Shown here: piece after piece, positions 11,756 to 24,651 of the stretch
Position numbering within the stretch: position 1 is the stretch's first letter
How the letters are laid out: each line of letters begins with the position of its first letter
NCBI RefSeq assembly: GCF_041146795.1
Contig: NC_135185.1
Span: 26,228,529 to 26,292,528, forward strand
Length of the DNA stretch: 64,000 bases
DNA from: Maylandia zebra
Taxonomy: Eukaryota > Chordata > Actinopteri > Cichliformes > Cichlidae
Direction: 5' to 3'
Translations under genes and position numbers: made by a program
The notes under the pieces: model-generated
What the model was told of the DNA's origin: nothing
Database searches by the model: none
What the model saw: the letters and a program-made list of their open reading frames with translations, nothing else

Positions 11756-12022
11756 TGGTAAATGGACTGGTTCTTATATAGCACTTTTCTACTCTGTCTG
11801 AGCACTCAAAGCGCTTTATACAACTAATTCATTCACCCATTCACGCAAGCACTTCTAAGTATCTAACATTCATACACATTCCGATGGATGCATCGGAGAG
11901 CAACATGGGGTTAGAATCTTGCCCAAGGATATTTGGCATGCAGACTGGAGCAGCCTGGGATCGAACCACCGACCTTCTGGTTAGTGGCTGATCTGCTCTG
12001 CCACCTGAGCTACAGCTATCAA
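11756..12022 (-). mobile_element. tRNA-derived SINE, near full length
   Basis: Minus strand: the head GCTGTAGCTCAGGTGGCAGAGCAG carries a pol III A box. The segment GGTCGGTGGTTCGATCCC carries a clear B box. The body follows with CCTTGGGCAAGA, and the 3' end has AAAGCGCTTTGAGTGC and GGTAAATGG-type tail sequence. The same family occurs at 9.0 kb and as a head fragment at 7.09 kb. Confidence 0.75.
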
Positions 12023-12029
12023 GTCCTTC

Positions 12030-14928
12030 AGTGATCATTTTTATAATAATAACTTAATTTTGTTAAAGTATACGCATGCATATTGGTTATAAGGGGCTGC
12101 TTTGTTTATTTACATTCAGAGGCAACTATTTGAAATGATTTACGGAGGAGGTTTTTGTGCTTCTTGCCTTGTTTCCAGAGCTCTATTTACATTCCTATGT
12201 GTAGTGGTGACGTCAGTTGTGAGCTGCAAGGAAAAGGCACAAGATGTTGCTAAGTCCAGAAATACTTGACCTGATATAAACTTCACTGACAGGAAAACTT
12301 AACATCACCCACACCACCCCCACCCACCTCTGAGGTGAAAAATAGCGTAGTCTTATTAAAGCTGCCCTCTCATTAAATTTTAATCTTGCAGTTCAAACTC
12401 GGATTACTAATAATTCTTTGACATTTTCACATTTAAATACTTTAATACGTTTTATATAATAACGTTTTACTTTTTATTTGCCCGCTGTGTCCAGCTGTCA
12501 CATTGTATCATATTTTATACTGAGGGCTTTAAAGCTCTGGCACCATCGTTCACTAATGTCAAAGTGTATTTGTACTGGTACATTGTAAAAAAAGCATAAT
12601 AAGTACTGATCATCATAATAGTGCTTGTGTATCACTATTAGTGGGGAACGCCATGTGAAATTGGATCCACAGTTGTACCTCTGAGTCAAACTGCCCGTGA
12701 CAGGAGGTTACACTCTGCAAACTGGGGTAGTGAAGCATGCACTTCAGTGTACCTGGGTACAAAATTAGGATTTGAGCCTGTTTGCACTTCTTTCTGTGGC
12801 TGTTTCTGTGTCAGTACTTGTTTTTGAATGAGACTAAAAAGAATCAGACTGAAGATGATTTATGTTTCTTATGATTACGAAATTCCACAAAAGACCAAAA
12901 ACAAACACTGGTTTGAGACTAGGCTAAGTAGTACTTTAGTGATGCCAAAGAGAACAATCTCACTCCCTGTATAAAAACAGACTATTGCTGCTGTTTTTAT
13001 GACTAACAGACTACTTTAAAAATCAGCAAACCTTTAGTAAAGTTCTGTTAGACATGCACCTTTGCACTTACAGTGTTTTTGCTGCTCCTCTTTGCAAGTC
13101 ATTTGCTAAATTGCTACAGTAGTTTTAGACCTTTTTAAAACATTTATGACACGAATTCACACAATTGTAGAGAAACAACGGTTGAGTTTTTTCTTATCTG
13201 ATAAAAGGAGTGGCTTTTTCTAAAAACAAACGAGGCTTCCTTTTGTTTCTGAGATCGCTCAGTCTTTGCATGTTTTGAATCTTATTTTAAATAATCAGTA
13301 CAAAGGTAATATTTTAGTTGATGATGTACAATGTGATTTACCCCTCAGGTGTCCTGTTAAAGTTGCCACATGTATGTTTCACAAAATTTTAAATCAGAAC
13401 TTGCTACAGTTCAGTGCTTACTCTGAATTCTGAATGTGTTTTTATGAATCAGTGCTGTCCTGGAAATACAGTATTTTATGTTATAGTGGTTCGTGTAATG
13501 CTATGTTATATTAAGTAGCACTTCATCATGCTACAGTATTGTTTGGCCTGTTTGTGTTGCTGGCAAACTGATATATTTAATCACACTGACAAATGTAACA
13601 AGGCAATTACTGCTAAGAATGCGTAATATTTGTGAATGTAAATTAGATTTTATTTTGAAATTTATACATTAGGATGCTTTAATGGAGTTCTATGAGTGTA
13701 TGGAGGCTTATAAACAGGTCATTTAAGTCAGTTGCTAGGCAACACAATGGCACCATAATGACTGATTTAGATAAGAACCTTGAATGGCCCACACTGGGTG
13801 AGGCCTTACGAGGTGGTTTTTCTGATTTAAATGGGAGGAGAAAACCTTTTTAATTTGGCTAATCTCATTTTGCTGACTAAACATTTGCTCGGTTAGTTAA
13901 CATAACCTGAAGTATAGTCAAAGTGGAAAGCCGGACAGAAAAGTAAATATAAAAAGCCAATATGTTTACTGTGTTCTGTATCTGAGTGGAATTAAAATCA
14001 TCTATCCTTTGCACTGAACTACGATCAGCAAAATTTCTTTATGCAGGCATGTCTCAAGGGGAGATTACAGGCTTTTCCAAGGGCAAAGGAATGCTGAATT
14101 TTGAAAAAGAGGATAATTTAGAAAGAAAACTAAATTTGCTCTTGTTTATATTTATGTAAGAGACAGTAAATCAAGCCTACATAGTTTAGCATGCTAAACA
14201 TCTGCAGCTGCAGAAGATCATTTCATTTTTTGAGTTCCAGCTCTGATCTGCTGGTTTATGAAGCTATAGTATTATCTCAAAGCACAAGTAAGATTTGCAT
14301 AGGATGTTGGTGCAAAAGACTTTTTCTAATTAGTAATTGATATTAAGATAAGGCTACTTGGAAACTTGCAGACGAGAGCACAGATTCATGAATCATTTTA
14401 GAGCATGTTTCACTGGAAAGCACAGTTGATTGCATTTAGATGGCATTCAGCAATTTTTGTTTAAGCCTGGAATTAACGTTGGACTGGAATTTGAATAATC
14501 AGCAGAGCTCATTTCACTGATCTGTAGTCTGACAAATACAAATTGTTCTTTCTTTTCAAAAATGATGGGTAGCATTAATTCCAGGCTAAAGAGGAGATGC
14601 TGTGGATTTGTATTAATGAGCATGACACAGTGAACTTTGCAGTCTGTAAAGATGCCCTTCGAGCTCAGCGTTATAGTCAGGTAGCCTTTTGTTTTTGGGT
14701 GATGACACAAATTTATCTCTGTACATCACCACACTGAATATGATGTAGGCAAGGTTATAATAAGGGCAGGTAGTATTTGTGCAAGGTTTCTGTTCTGGTA
14801 CTCTTTAAATTAGTAAATATTATTCAGTTTACAAAAATCCACCTAAATAAAATACACATTGCACAGATGGAACCGCAATCTGAAAAGATACTAATTTAGG
14901 CTCATTTGTAACTTTGGAGCATAAAACA
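12030..14928. other. Intergenic, no gene recognised
   Basis: AT-rich, free of obvious repeats for most of its length, with no exon of a known family. The low repeat density makes it a reasonable place to look for conserved non-coding elements. An RFX-type X-box lies at 13731-13743. Confidence 0.45.
13731..13743. promoter_or_regulatory. Candidate RFX X-box (palindromic)
   Basis: GTTGCTAGGCAAC is a self-complementary site made of two X-box half sites and fits the RFX-family consensus. Such sites are typical of ciliary or neuronal gene control. No target gene is evident in the window. Confidence 0.35.
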
Positions 14929-14929
14929 C

Positions 14930-15235
14930 ATAATAATAATAATGGATTTATATAGCGCTTTTCAAGGCACCCAAAGCGCTTTACAATGCCACTATTCATT
15001 CACTCTCACACACTGGTGGAGGCAGCTACAGTTGTAGCCACAGCTGCCCTGGGGCAGACTGACAGAAGCGAGGCTGCCATATCGCGCCATCGGCCCCTCT
15101 GGCCGACACCAGTAGGCAAGTAGGGTAAAGTGTCTTGCCCAAGGACACAACGACCAGGACAGAGAGCCCGGGGATCGAACCGGCGACGTTCCGGTTACAG
15201 ATACACTTCCCAACCCCCTGAGCCACGGTCGCTCC
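14930..15235 (-). mobile_element. AFC-type tRNA-derived SINE, full length
   Basis: Minus strand: the head GGAGCGACCGTGGCTCAGGG (A box) is followed by GCCGGTTCGATCCCCGGGC (B box). Next come the body with CCTTGGGCAAGACACTTTACC, a tail with AAAGCGCTTTGGGTGCC and AGCGCTATATAAATCC, and an ATT repeat. The direct repeat GCATAAAACAC occurs at 14919-14929 and 15251-15261 and may be the target duplication, although the right copy lies 15 bp beyond the head. The frames at 14992-15264 are SINE shadows, not genes. Confidence 0.82.
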
Positions 15236-15240
15236 ATTAA

Positions 15241-15837
15241 ACACCACAAAGCATAAAACACCACAAGCTGAGTGTTTATTGAGAGCAGATTGTTTGCTTA
15301 AATGTCAAGCACCCACCGCTCAGCTAGTGCTGCACATGGACAAAATGAACAGCTGCTGACAAAGGCATTAGCTGACACACACAAGCACACGCAAGCAATC
15401 AGGGCAGTGAACATGAACAACCCAACTGTAACCACGTGTGTATCATTAACATTGTATCTCCAGAAGTCATAGATGCCCACTCCCTCCAAAAATGCAAACT
15501 TTGACCTGTGAGTTTCATTCTGCTCTTCCTGGTGTACGTTCGATGACAAATGCTTATTTCAAACTACAATAAAAGGAGACAGGATGTGTGAATGTGAACT
15601 ATTGATACAAATTCTGACCCTAACATCTGAATGTCATAGCAAAAACTGAGACTCATTAGACCAGGTAATATTTTTTCTAATATTCTGTTGTCTGATTTTG
15701 GTGAGCCAATGTGAACTGTAGCTTCACTATCGTGTTCTTAGCTGACAGGAGGGATGTGTGTTCAGAGACATGTATCTGCATGTTATAATGAGTGGCCATG
15801 TACTCTACAGTATGTATTATTGTAGGTCTCTATCTTA
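15241..15837. other. Intergenic, no gene recognised
   Basis: The minus-strand frame at 15298-15549 has no known motif. Nothing else was seen. Confidence 0.4.
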
Positions 15838-15910
15838 CAATATAAAGTGCCTTGAGGTGACGGCTGTTTTGATGCGGTGCAACATAAATTTAATTAAATT
15901 GAACTGAATT
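15838..15910 (+). mobile_element. L2-like LINE 3' tail fragment
   Basis: TATAAAGTGCCTTGAGGTGAC, then GCTGTTTTGATGCGGTGC and an ATTGAACTGAATT tail, is the common fish L2-type 3' end. Only the tail is present. Confidence 0.55.
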
Positions 15911-18610
15911 GGGGTTAGCGTTAGCAGTCTGGCTTCTTTCACCAACAAAGATTTATTGCCAAGAAAACTGCAGCTCTCTGTTTGTTTGTTTGTTTGCTTG
16001 AAATCATGACCTTTAAATCTTAGAAATTGTTGTGTGGGAAAATCTCAGCAAGTGTACATAATAAAGTGGCTGGTGAGTATAGATATCAAATGTATTTGTG
16101 AAGTTTAACTGGTCCCGAAATAAACTAAAACTCTGATGCCTTCATACTTGGATATAAAACAGTTTCACCCTTTTTTTTTAAAGGTGTCTGAACATCTGTC
16201 ATAACAGACTGTTCCACCCTACTTACAACTGCTTGTTTTTCAAATTTATAATGACATATAAACAGCTCAGAAAATTATCAGGAGTAGATTATTATGCAGT
16301 TGTTGTTTTTTTACTTTTTTTCCCCAATTTGTGTTTCATGAAATACAGGTAACATCCATGGTCTTGTACTCTAAGTACTAAGATTTTGATTGGGTATTAA
16401 AGAAAACAGACAGAGAGCATTACTCCATGTAATGGTCTGCTCAGAGACATTATAAAGCCTGAATTTAAGCCATCACCTTTTCTCTGCATTCTTTGACTGT
16501 GTGACATTAGACAGATACAAGTACCTGCTCATTAGCGTGAAGTGCCATAAAAATAAAACAGTATAATTTCGCTCACTAAACTTGAAGCACAGAATTTTTT
16601 ATGCTTGTATTATTAGCCAGCCTCAAAACAATCCCAAAAGACACCAACCTCTCACCCTGGATGTAATTTTTCAGTCCTAAATTTGAAAATGTTGTAAACA
16701 AGCCTTCTTGCACAAACCCATGCATACTTGATGAGTAGCAAGAATCCTTGTGTATAATTACTATGATTGGACAATTGACTTTTGGATTAAAGGTTTTCTC
16801 GGGGCTGAATTTCAGTTTTTTCATATTATTATTTTATTTCACAACATGGTGCTAGAGCTGAGATGTTTTGACCTGTAAGAAGGGTTCAAGAATCAGTTGC
16901 ATGTCCTCTTACATAAGGGTAGGTTTACAGCTGCAGCAGAGATGCAGTAGACAAACCATGGAGCTCACTATCACTCACATATTGTTCAGGTCAGCACTGC
17001 AACACGTTCCACTATGATGACTTTTAACATGAACTCCAGGCCGTGCTTACGTCCAAACCTTTGTCTAGTCAGCATTTAAAGGTCGGTATGCTTGGTAGGA
17101 TTTAAACTGACAGACCGTGAGTGAAGACTCAAGTTCCGGGGCTTTCACTGGCATCAGGCGTAAGGATTAATGATCTGATCCTGATTCGATCGTTTCCACC
17201 ACACAAGAGAGCTGTAAGGAGCTCTCTTAGTGCACTGTGTGGGCATGTGTGTGCACATGAATGTATGGGTATATGAGAGAGTGGACTCGCCAGAGCTAAC
17301 CAAATCAGACAGGTGAGTCATGTGGAAACAGCGTTATCCCGGGGCAAAGTGAGGGGGAAAGAACCTCACTAGGATTTACTGTACAGTCATGCATAACTTG
17401 GAGTGGAAAGTTTCTAAGAGATAAAGGTGTCTGGCTGTGTGCGAGTCCTCAAAATACAATTGAGCTAGTGTTTTGGTGCTTTAATTTCCACAATAGCAAC
17501 AAGACTTTATACAGACCAAATATGGGTGAAGTTTTCAGAGACATGCAATTTCTTTTAGCACAGCAACAACACTTCATGTCAAAGCCAGTGAGACCAAATA
17601 ACCAACCTCTTACTCTCACTCAAGTCCATAAAAAAATCACGTCCTTCATCACCTTAGAAAGGCTTGGTTAATTTTCCAGTTATTTATAATCTATATGGTG
17701 ACAGAAAACTCATTAGTGTCTTGTCTGTGGAAACACATCCCATATTGCACGCCTGAAGTGACAGAGAGACCACCAACTCCATTCCCTCTAGATGAGATGT
17801 ATTGATGTCAACACAGTTTGCCTCTCACTGCTCCTATTGCTTTCATTTTTATTCTTTCAAATACCTGATCCTTCACTGTCACTAAGCTGCTGAATGAGTG
17901 CTGTGACCAATAAGATGTGGCTGTAATATAGCTAATCACACAATTTTGTGAATGTGGTGAGACTCAGTTTGTTAGCTGCTATTTTCCCTCAGCTGAAGTA
18001 CAAGTTTTGGACTTCAGTTTCATTTTTAAATGTACATCTGTGGTATCTGTACTTCTATTTACTTATCTGAACATTAAACCTGCAAGCTACTGGAGTTTCA
18101 CCATTTGTTATACTGACAACATGTTACCTCATTGTTCAGACCCGCTTCTGCTACAAGTAGCTGTCGAAGCTAAGTAATGCATCATGTTTTGTTTGTAACT
18201 TGCTGTTTTTGCATCTTTGGCAGTACATACAACCCTGCACAGACTGGAAGCAATTGCATTTTGCTCAGTGTTTGGCACTTTATCTTGAAGCACTGTCGAC
18301 ATATGTGTGAATCACCTGTTTTAATCTTTACATCACCAGTTACACACTTTTTTCTCCCTGCTTTTATTTCTCAACTGTAATAGAAATGTGTGCTTCAGCA
18401 AGCATAAAAGTGAGGTGGATGCTCACTGATTAAAATTTAAGTACTTTAAATGCAAAGTGATAATTAACACTACTGGAAGTAATGTCCAAATAACTGTCCA
18501 TAATCAGCATTTCACACTTTATATTGGTTAATCTGTGAACTTTCCTTTAATCTAAGTAGATCAGTATATAGGACGATTTAAACACACATACATATACCAC
18601 CCAAGCATTT
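15911..18610. other. Intergenic, no gene recognised
   Basis: AT-rich, with short (TTTG) runs near 15980. No exon, RNA gene or clear element was recognised. Confidence 0.45.
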
Positions 18611-18612
18611 CA

Positions 18613-18693
18613 GCACATCACACAGCCCAAATCATCCCAAAAAGGTTTATTGAACATTAAAATGAGTTCACTGTACTCATATGACCTCCACAC
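18613..18693 (+). mobile_element. Tc1-like transposase fragment
   Basis: The words AATGAGTTCACTGTACTCA and ATGACCTCCACA, preceded by a decayed ATCATCCCAAAAAGGTTTATTGAACAT, match the C-terminal transposase region of the Tc1-like family also seen at 30.2 and 59.0 kb. The copy ends exactly where the hairpin at 18693 starts. Confidence 0.55.
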
Positions 18694-18755
18694 ATACCAA
18701 ATCGCCCCAGCTGCCGGAATATTACCGTTTTCAGCAGCTGGGGCGATTTGGTATG
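18693..18755. repeat. 22-bp perfect inverted repeat (hairpin)
   Basis: Arm 18693-18714 (containing AAATCGCCCCAGCTGC) is the exact reverse complement of 18734-18755, with a 19-nt AT-rich loop. It abuts the Tc1 fragment. The sequence after it (ACCGTAAAATAACAG-like words) is MITE-like, so this may be the end of a non-autonomous element. Confidence 0.85.
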
Positions 18756-19017
18756 GTATGCCAAAATACTACCGTAAAATAACAGAAAATAACCGTCCCA
18801 TAGAAATACAGTTATTTTCAGTAATGAAAATAGAGTTTGTTGTGCTAATTTTACATGGGATTCTGCCTTTTCCAAGTGCTTTTAACATTAAATTAGGAAC
18901 ATTTTAACGTGATCAAACAATGAAATCACCTATAAACAAAGTCAATGAATGTGGCAATATGAATCATAATACGTAAATGTGCAGAAATATATAGTTAACA
19001 GTTGGTTTGAATAATAA

Positions 19018-19207
19018 TGGATTGCATGCCCTGGGACAAACTGACAGAGGAAAGGCTGCCATATTGCACCATCGGCCCCTCTGGCCATCACCAGTAGGTG
19101 AAGAGTCTTGACCACGGACACAACGACCGAGGGTGTCCGAGCCGGGGCTCGAACCGGCAACCTTCTGATCACAAGGAGAACTCCAGACTCTTGAGCCACG
19201 ATCACCC
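19018..19207 (-). mobile_element. AFC-type SINE, degenerate and tail-deleted
   Basis: Minus strand: GATCGTGGCTCAAGAG, GGTTCGAGCCCCGGC (B box), GTCGTTGTGTCC, and GGCCAGAGGGGCCGATGGTGC match the SINE at 46.69 kb. The AGCGCTATATAAATCC tail is missing. Confidence 0.7.
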
Positions 19208-22200
19208 TAAACAGCAAAAATAATAATACTTATGTGATGTAACACAAGCTTATAGGAATCGTGTTATATACTTTTCCATAGCATTACATTTGAATTCAAC
19301 AGTTCAATCTTTCAAATCAATCAATTCCTACCTCTACATTTATTTTTTAAAATATATAATTAGCACAGCGTGGCCGTGCAATGTTTTGTATGTTTTTTTA
19401 GTTTTTATTCCTATTAATTATATTTTCGCTTGTTACTTCTGAATTATTGAATCAGACCTAGATGACATGACATTTTCAGCAAAATTATAATTCAAATACT
19501 CCTTTAATTATTGATTATTCTCATTAATGTTCGATCATTTTATATATTTTTCCATAGTATTACATTTGAATTTAACAGATCATTCTCTCACATAACAGAC
19601 AAATATTTGTGAAATTATGATACATTTCTGAATGTATTTTTACAATCTAAATATGTACAAAAAAAATATTTAAAAAACAAGTAAATTGTGTTCTACTATA
19701 TTTACAGTGATGTTATGTTATTTTACCTTTGACATGTAAAATCACAGTCTACTTATGTAAATTTTATGATATTCTAGAAAGACAGTACAAAATTGTAAAA
19801 TATACAGTAAGATACTTTGACATTACTATTTTTTGGAACAGTGCATAAGCATGTTTTTGATGGGTACTTCATATTAGTAAGGTATACCAACTAAAATATC
19901 TGGTGAGTGTATAATCTACAATATTTAATTGTGTATTTGTAAAATAAGTTAAAATATTAATTTTGTCATCAACTCATATGTTTAATTAGCATAATAGGAT
20001 ATAGGATATACTTATGATAATGATTGCTTAGACAATTTTAATAAAGCCCTTTAGTAAAAGGAATATCACTGTTGACCACTGAAGTGTCTTTTATTATTGT
20101 ATATTATGAAATCATTATAATAACAGTTAGAAGCACACGATTTTTTGTGCTGTTTAATCCAGCCTTTCCATGAGAATGTTTAACTTTCGATTAATTATTC
20201 CAAGATACAATGAATTTTTAAAACTGTGTGCTTCAAAACAGAACAGCTTCCAGTAAGAAAATCCGGGGTTAACAGAGAAGCACTCTAATGATAAAGGACT
20301 TCGGGCCTCCGGTAGGCAGCAGTCATTAGTTATATCTGTGGCAGGTTTGTCATGCAAGGCTGAAGATTTTAACCGCCAGTGAGACAGTGTGACTTATTCA
20401 CTGAATGAGCACATCTCAATATTTCAACAAGTTTTGTGGGCCATGAGCTGAGCAATCAGAACTGGCTCAAAATTTATGACGCTTGATAGAAGCAGACACG
20501 AAGGTCTCCAACTTTCCTCACTGACTGATTGCACAGTTATATTGTCCCATATTTTTCATGTTCAGTGAACTTGTAAATATATGATAAAATATAACAGTAC
20601 TAAAAATAATACTCATCTATTCTTTTGCATTCATGACTCAAAAGAATATATATAGGATGCTTTATCACAAATAAATTAGCCATTAATGTGCTGATATAAA
20701 CTGCTGGGAGATAGTCATGTACATTTGTGAAGTATTTGTTCTTTCTAATAACATTCATGTTATACTTTAATTCACTGTAGGTCATTAAAGACCCTCAATC
20801 ATTTGGCCATGATGTCTTGTGCATATTGTTCAAGAGTTGTCTACTATTACTGGACATAATACAAAGATTTGGTTGCTAGGGAAAAAATAGTGATGGGCAA
20901 AGCAAGGCTTTGTTATACGCTGGAATATTCAAAGTAGTTGTGCCAGAATTGTCAGGGTTTCAAAATAATCTAACACCCATCTCCACAGCTATACTTGCTG
21001 GACATGATTAGATGATTTTGCTTAATAATGATAAATAAAGTGTTGCCTACTTCTAAACATAGCTACATACTATACCAGACAATTAATAATTATAATCAAC
21101 AAGTGTTTTGGTGAATTCCCCATGCAAAAAAGCAAGAAAAACTGAGACTGAAGCTGTAATGAACAGTTTGTTTCAGCAAATACTATCCTCTCTTTTTGTG
21201 TTAATGTACATGTAATCTTTACATATTTGTCATATGTAAAGATTTTTGTTTTAAGACAGGAATCAATTATGACTTCAAAATTCGGCACACTCGTTGGTAA
21301 ACATAGGTTTTGCTTTGTTTTCTTTCTTTTCTTTTAACAAAATATAAAGCTGTCAATGTACAACACATTGTTCCTGTCACTAAACTAGTGGTTCATGTGT
21401 ACTTTGAACAAATGCAGGGGGTGTTGTTTGACCTCTACAGCTCCATCAGCAGTTCCACAGTGGGTGCTGTCAAAAAGTTCCCACAGAGTGTCTTATACTG
21501 TGGTTACAGTGGCTGCTGCTCGTAACGTCTGTTGAGCTTTCTGTGAGTTTGTAGTGTCATCAGGTTTGTTCTACACTCTGTCACCCTGCCAAGTAGATAT
21601 ACTAGAGTAACATGTGAACCATCTCCTAGTGTAGAGAAATTTGGGGTTACCCTGAAGTTAACAGGATAAGACGAAATCCTACATTTTTGTACAGACCTCA
21701 GGACACAATGCTGTTTTTAGAAGTCAATAAAAATTATAAAGTTGAAATTCAAAATGAGTTTGGAAAAAGGTGTCCAATAAAACTGAAAGCACAACTCAGC
21801 ATCAAATCAAAGTGGAATTTTTGAAAGGCACGAGAATTAGGATCAAGTGTGTGTGTTGTGCTTGGCAAGAACTTGGTGTATAAAGATCTTGCAATGGGTG
21901 AGACTGGTGTATATAAGCAACATATACTGGACACTGGCGCAAATACCAAAGCAAAGTGTTGTGAGGGTGGGAGTGAAGCTAAGGTTGTATAAAAATAAAA
22001 ATACAGAAAAACAGTTGCTAATCCCACTGCAAGTGAACACAAAGTTGACCAAACCAGCTACAGCAGCAGCTGGAAAAAGTTCCAAGTCTACTTTCTTGCA
22101 TTATTTTAAATTATAACCTGTTTTATATAATTGATGTTGTTCAAATTAATTGCAGTTTAACCAGCTCAGATGAATAAATATGGAACATGATGATCAGTGT

Positions 22201-23435
22201 ACATGAGTAATCACAAAAGAGATTACAGACCATAATTCTGTCCACACACATGTACATGTATGAGCACCGAGTGTAGGAAAGAATAATGAATAACTGAAAT
22301 AAAAAAAGAATAATGAAAAGTAAATAATAATGATTGCTTTGGAGTTCACCCTGATTGAAGTGGTATAAATTAAGAGGCTTTACTTAATGCTTTTGATTGC
22401 TGAATGAAAGATAGACAGAAAGACAATAGACTGGTCAGGTTTGATGCTTGGCTTCAATTAAGAGCAGTTTCATTAACAATATCCTGGTTTAGCAGATCTA
22501 TTGCTCTGTCTGATCAGATTGGAGTATGGGGGTATGGCTTACTTCTGTATGTTTGATGTGAAACATTATTGCAGCTAAAATGCATTATTTGCCATTTTGT
22601 ACATTAGGTGTAATGTCATTACCTTCTAAATTATTATTTGTCTAAAGCCACTTTAATGTTGTTGCGGTTTTTGGGGTTTTTTTTGGAAAACAAGCATAAA
22701 TGTTTGATCAACAGCAGAGCAGACATCTGCCACAGTAATATTTAATATACTGTACACATGCACATATTCCTTAATGCTTGCTTTTATATTGAGTATGAAG
22801 TTTACTTGCTGCTTTTGTGAGTTCATAAATGTTTCATGAAGCAAAGTTGTTTGTTTGTTTTGTTTTTTTAAAAAAGCATGAAAAAGCCTGAGGTGCCAAA
22901 TCAAAGAATAGCTTTTGGAGCAGCTTGTGCAGCTGCTGTAACCAGGGCTTAAAGTGGTCTGGAATGATCCAGAACGGTGTTTCAGATAATGAGCAATTAA
23001 ATCTGATAGGCGGGTTAATGCAAATTACTGTTGAATGAATTCATTTTTCATGTGCTGTACCCCGGCGCTGCTTCCAGTAATGGCATGGAGATACCTGTTC
23101 ATGAATAAAAAAAATAACGTCATCCCATTACCTGCTTATACCTTTAATGCATCAGTTTCTTCGTCCTTGTGATGCGTTCATGATGCTGACGTAAAGTTGT
23201 GGTTACTGTATTTTAGCATCTAGCAAGTGATACAGAAGAGGAGAGAGCTTGTTTTAGGTTGCAGGTCATTGAAAAACAAAACTTTTAAAGGCAGCTCAAC
23301 AAATATCACCAAACACACGAATCGTTTCTGCACAGTTAATCACAAAATGTGTCTTTTAGCTAATGTACAGCTGCTGTTTTCCACAGGGAGAGAGAGAAAA
23401 AACAAAACAATGTGTGGCATTAAGAGCTGGAGAAA

Positions 23436-23480
23436 GATGTAAAAAAAAAAAAAAGAGAGAGAGAGAGAGAGAGAAGAAGA
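23436..23480. repeat. Poly-A followed by (GA)n microsatellite
   Basis: About 14 A residues run directly into about ten GA units and then GAAGAAG. Confidence 0.85.
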
Positions 23481-24544
23481 TGAGATTATTTTCAAAGGTC
23501 AGCACTGCTCAAGAACTGACATTTGCTAAACTGGAAATTTAAATCTTACTGTCCTGATCTTTTCAAATCAGATATGGGATCTATAAATGATGTATTTCTG
23601 AATCATATTTTACTGAAACATCTTGCAGGCCAAATAGAGGTATGCTTATTTTATGTGATTCAAGCTTTGAATGAAAATACTGTAAGTCTACTAATCACAG
23701 TGGTGCAGGAGTGCATGTTAAATTGGTTAGTTTGGTTAACATTAGGTTACATCAAGGGCAGCAGATATCCATTTAAAGTGATGATATTGATTAGATTCAC
23801 TGCCCAAATACTTTTATAATAGCTTCATAGTGTATAGGGGCTGGGAAATAGCTTGTAAAACAAATGCTTGTATCTTGTTGAATTCAGTTGGCTAAATCCA
23901 CTGCTGTGACTATCAGTGTAGCAGCAAAGATCAGCTGATTACAGCTTCATGATACAGGCTATTATAGGACTTACTGTAGCTCATTATGACACCTGATCTT
24001 AGGGTTCCCCCACACCTGCTAAAATCCCTCTTATGGTAAGTGCCTGCTAAATATTTAAGTCTTATTTTGATAGACAAACAAAGGGCCCATTGTTGTTTAT
24101 GTTAATGAAAATGCAAAGAATTTTACATCTCATATAATTTATATGTAGCTTTTGCTTCACAGTTCACAACTGTAATGGTTTGGTTAACATAGCATGCAAG
24201 CACAGAGTCATATTTAGCTGCTCAGGAGCCAAACTTTTCCCTCTGGAGCTGGTGGAGACCAAAAGCAAAGCAAAAATTAAGAGTGAATATGTGTATATAT
24301 TGACTGGGTTATGTTTACAGATAACTCCAAGCCTTTACCACAGTTTAAAATGCAATGTAGGGAGAGAAGATGGAAAAATATTTTCAATAATCCTTGAATG
24401 GTAACTACGCTGCAGGTTGTTCTGCATTCACTCAGCAGGCTTTATGGATTTGATACTGCACATACAGTATAACTTAGTGCAGCATTGCATATAGAAAGTA
24501 GATGCCTGTTCTCAGATTTTCTTCTGTTTATATGATTCTCCAAT

Positions 24545-24554
24545 GTGTGTGTGT

Positions 24555-24651
<97 letters not shown>
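24545..24651 (+). repeat. (GT)n microsatellite, about 105 bp
   Basis: An almost pure GT array with two GC interruptions near its left end. The Cys-Val repeat frame that crosses it is an artefact. Confidence 0.95.

Noticed and set aside
14992..15264. Overlapping minus-strand frames of 73-90 codons (also 46666-46932)
   Set aside because: They lie wholly within AFC-type SINEs and are shadows of the repeat.
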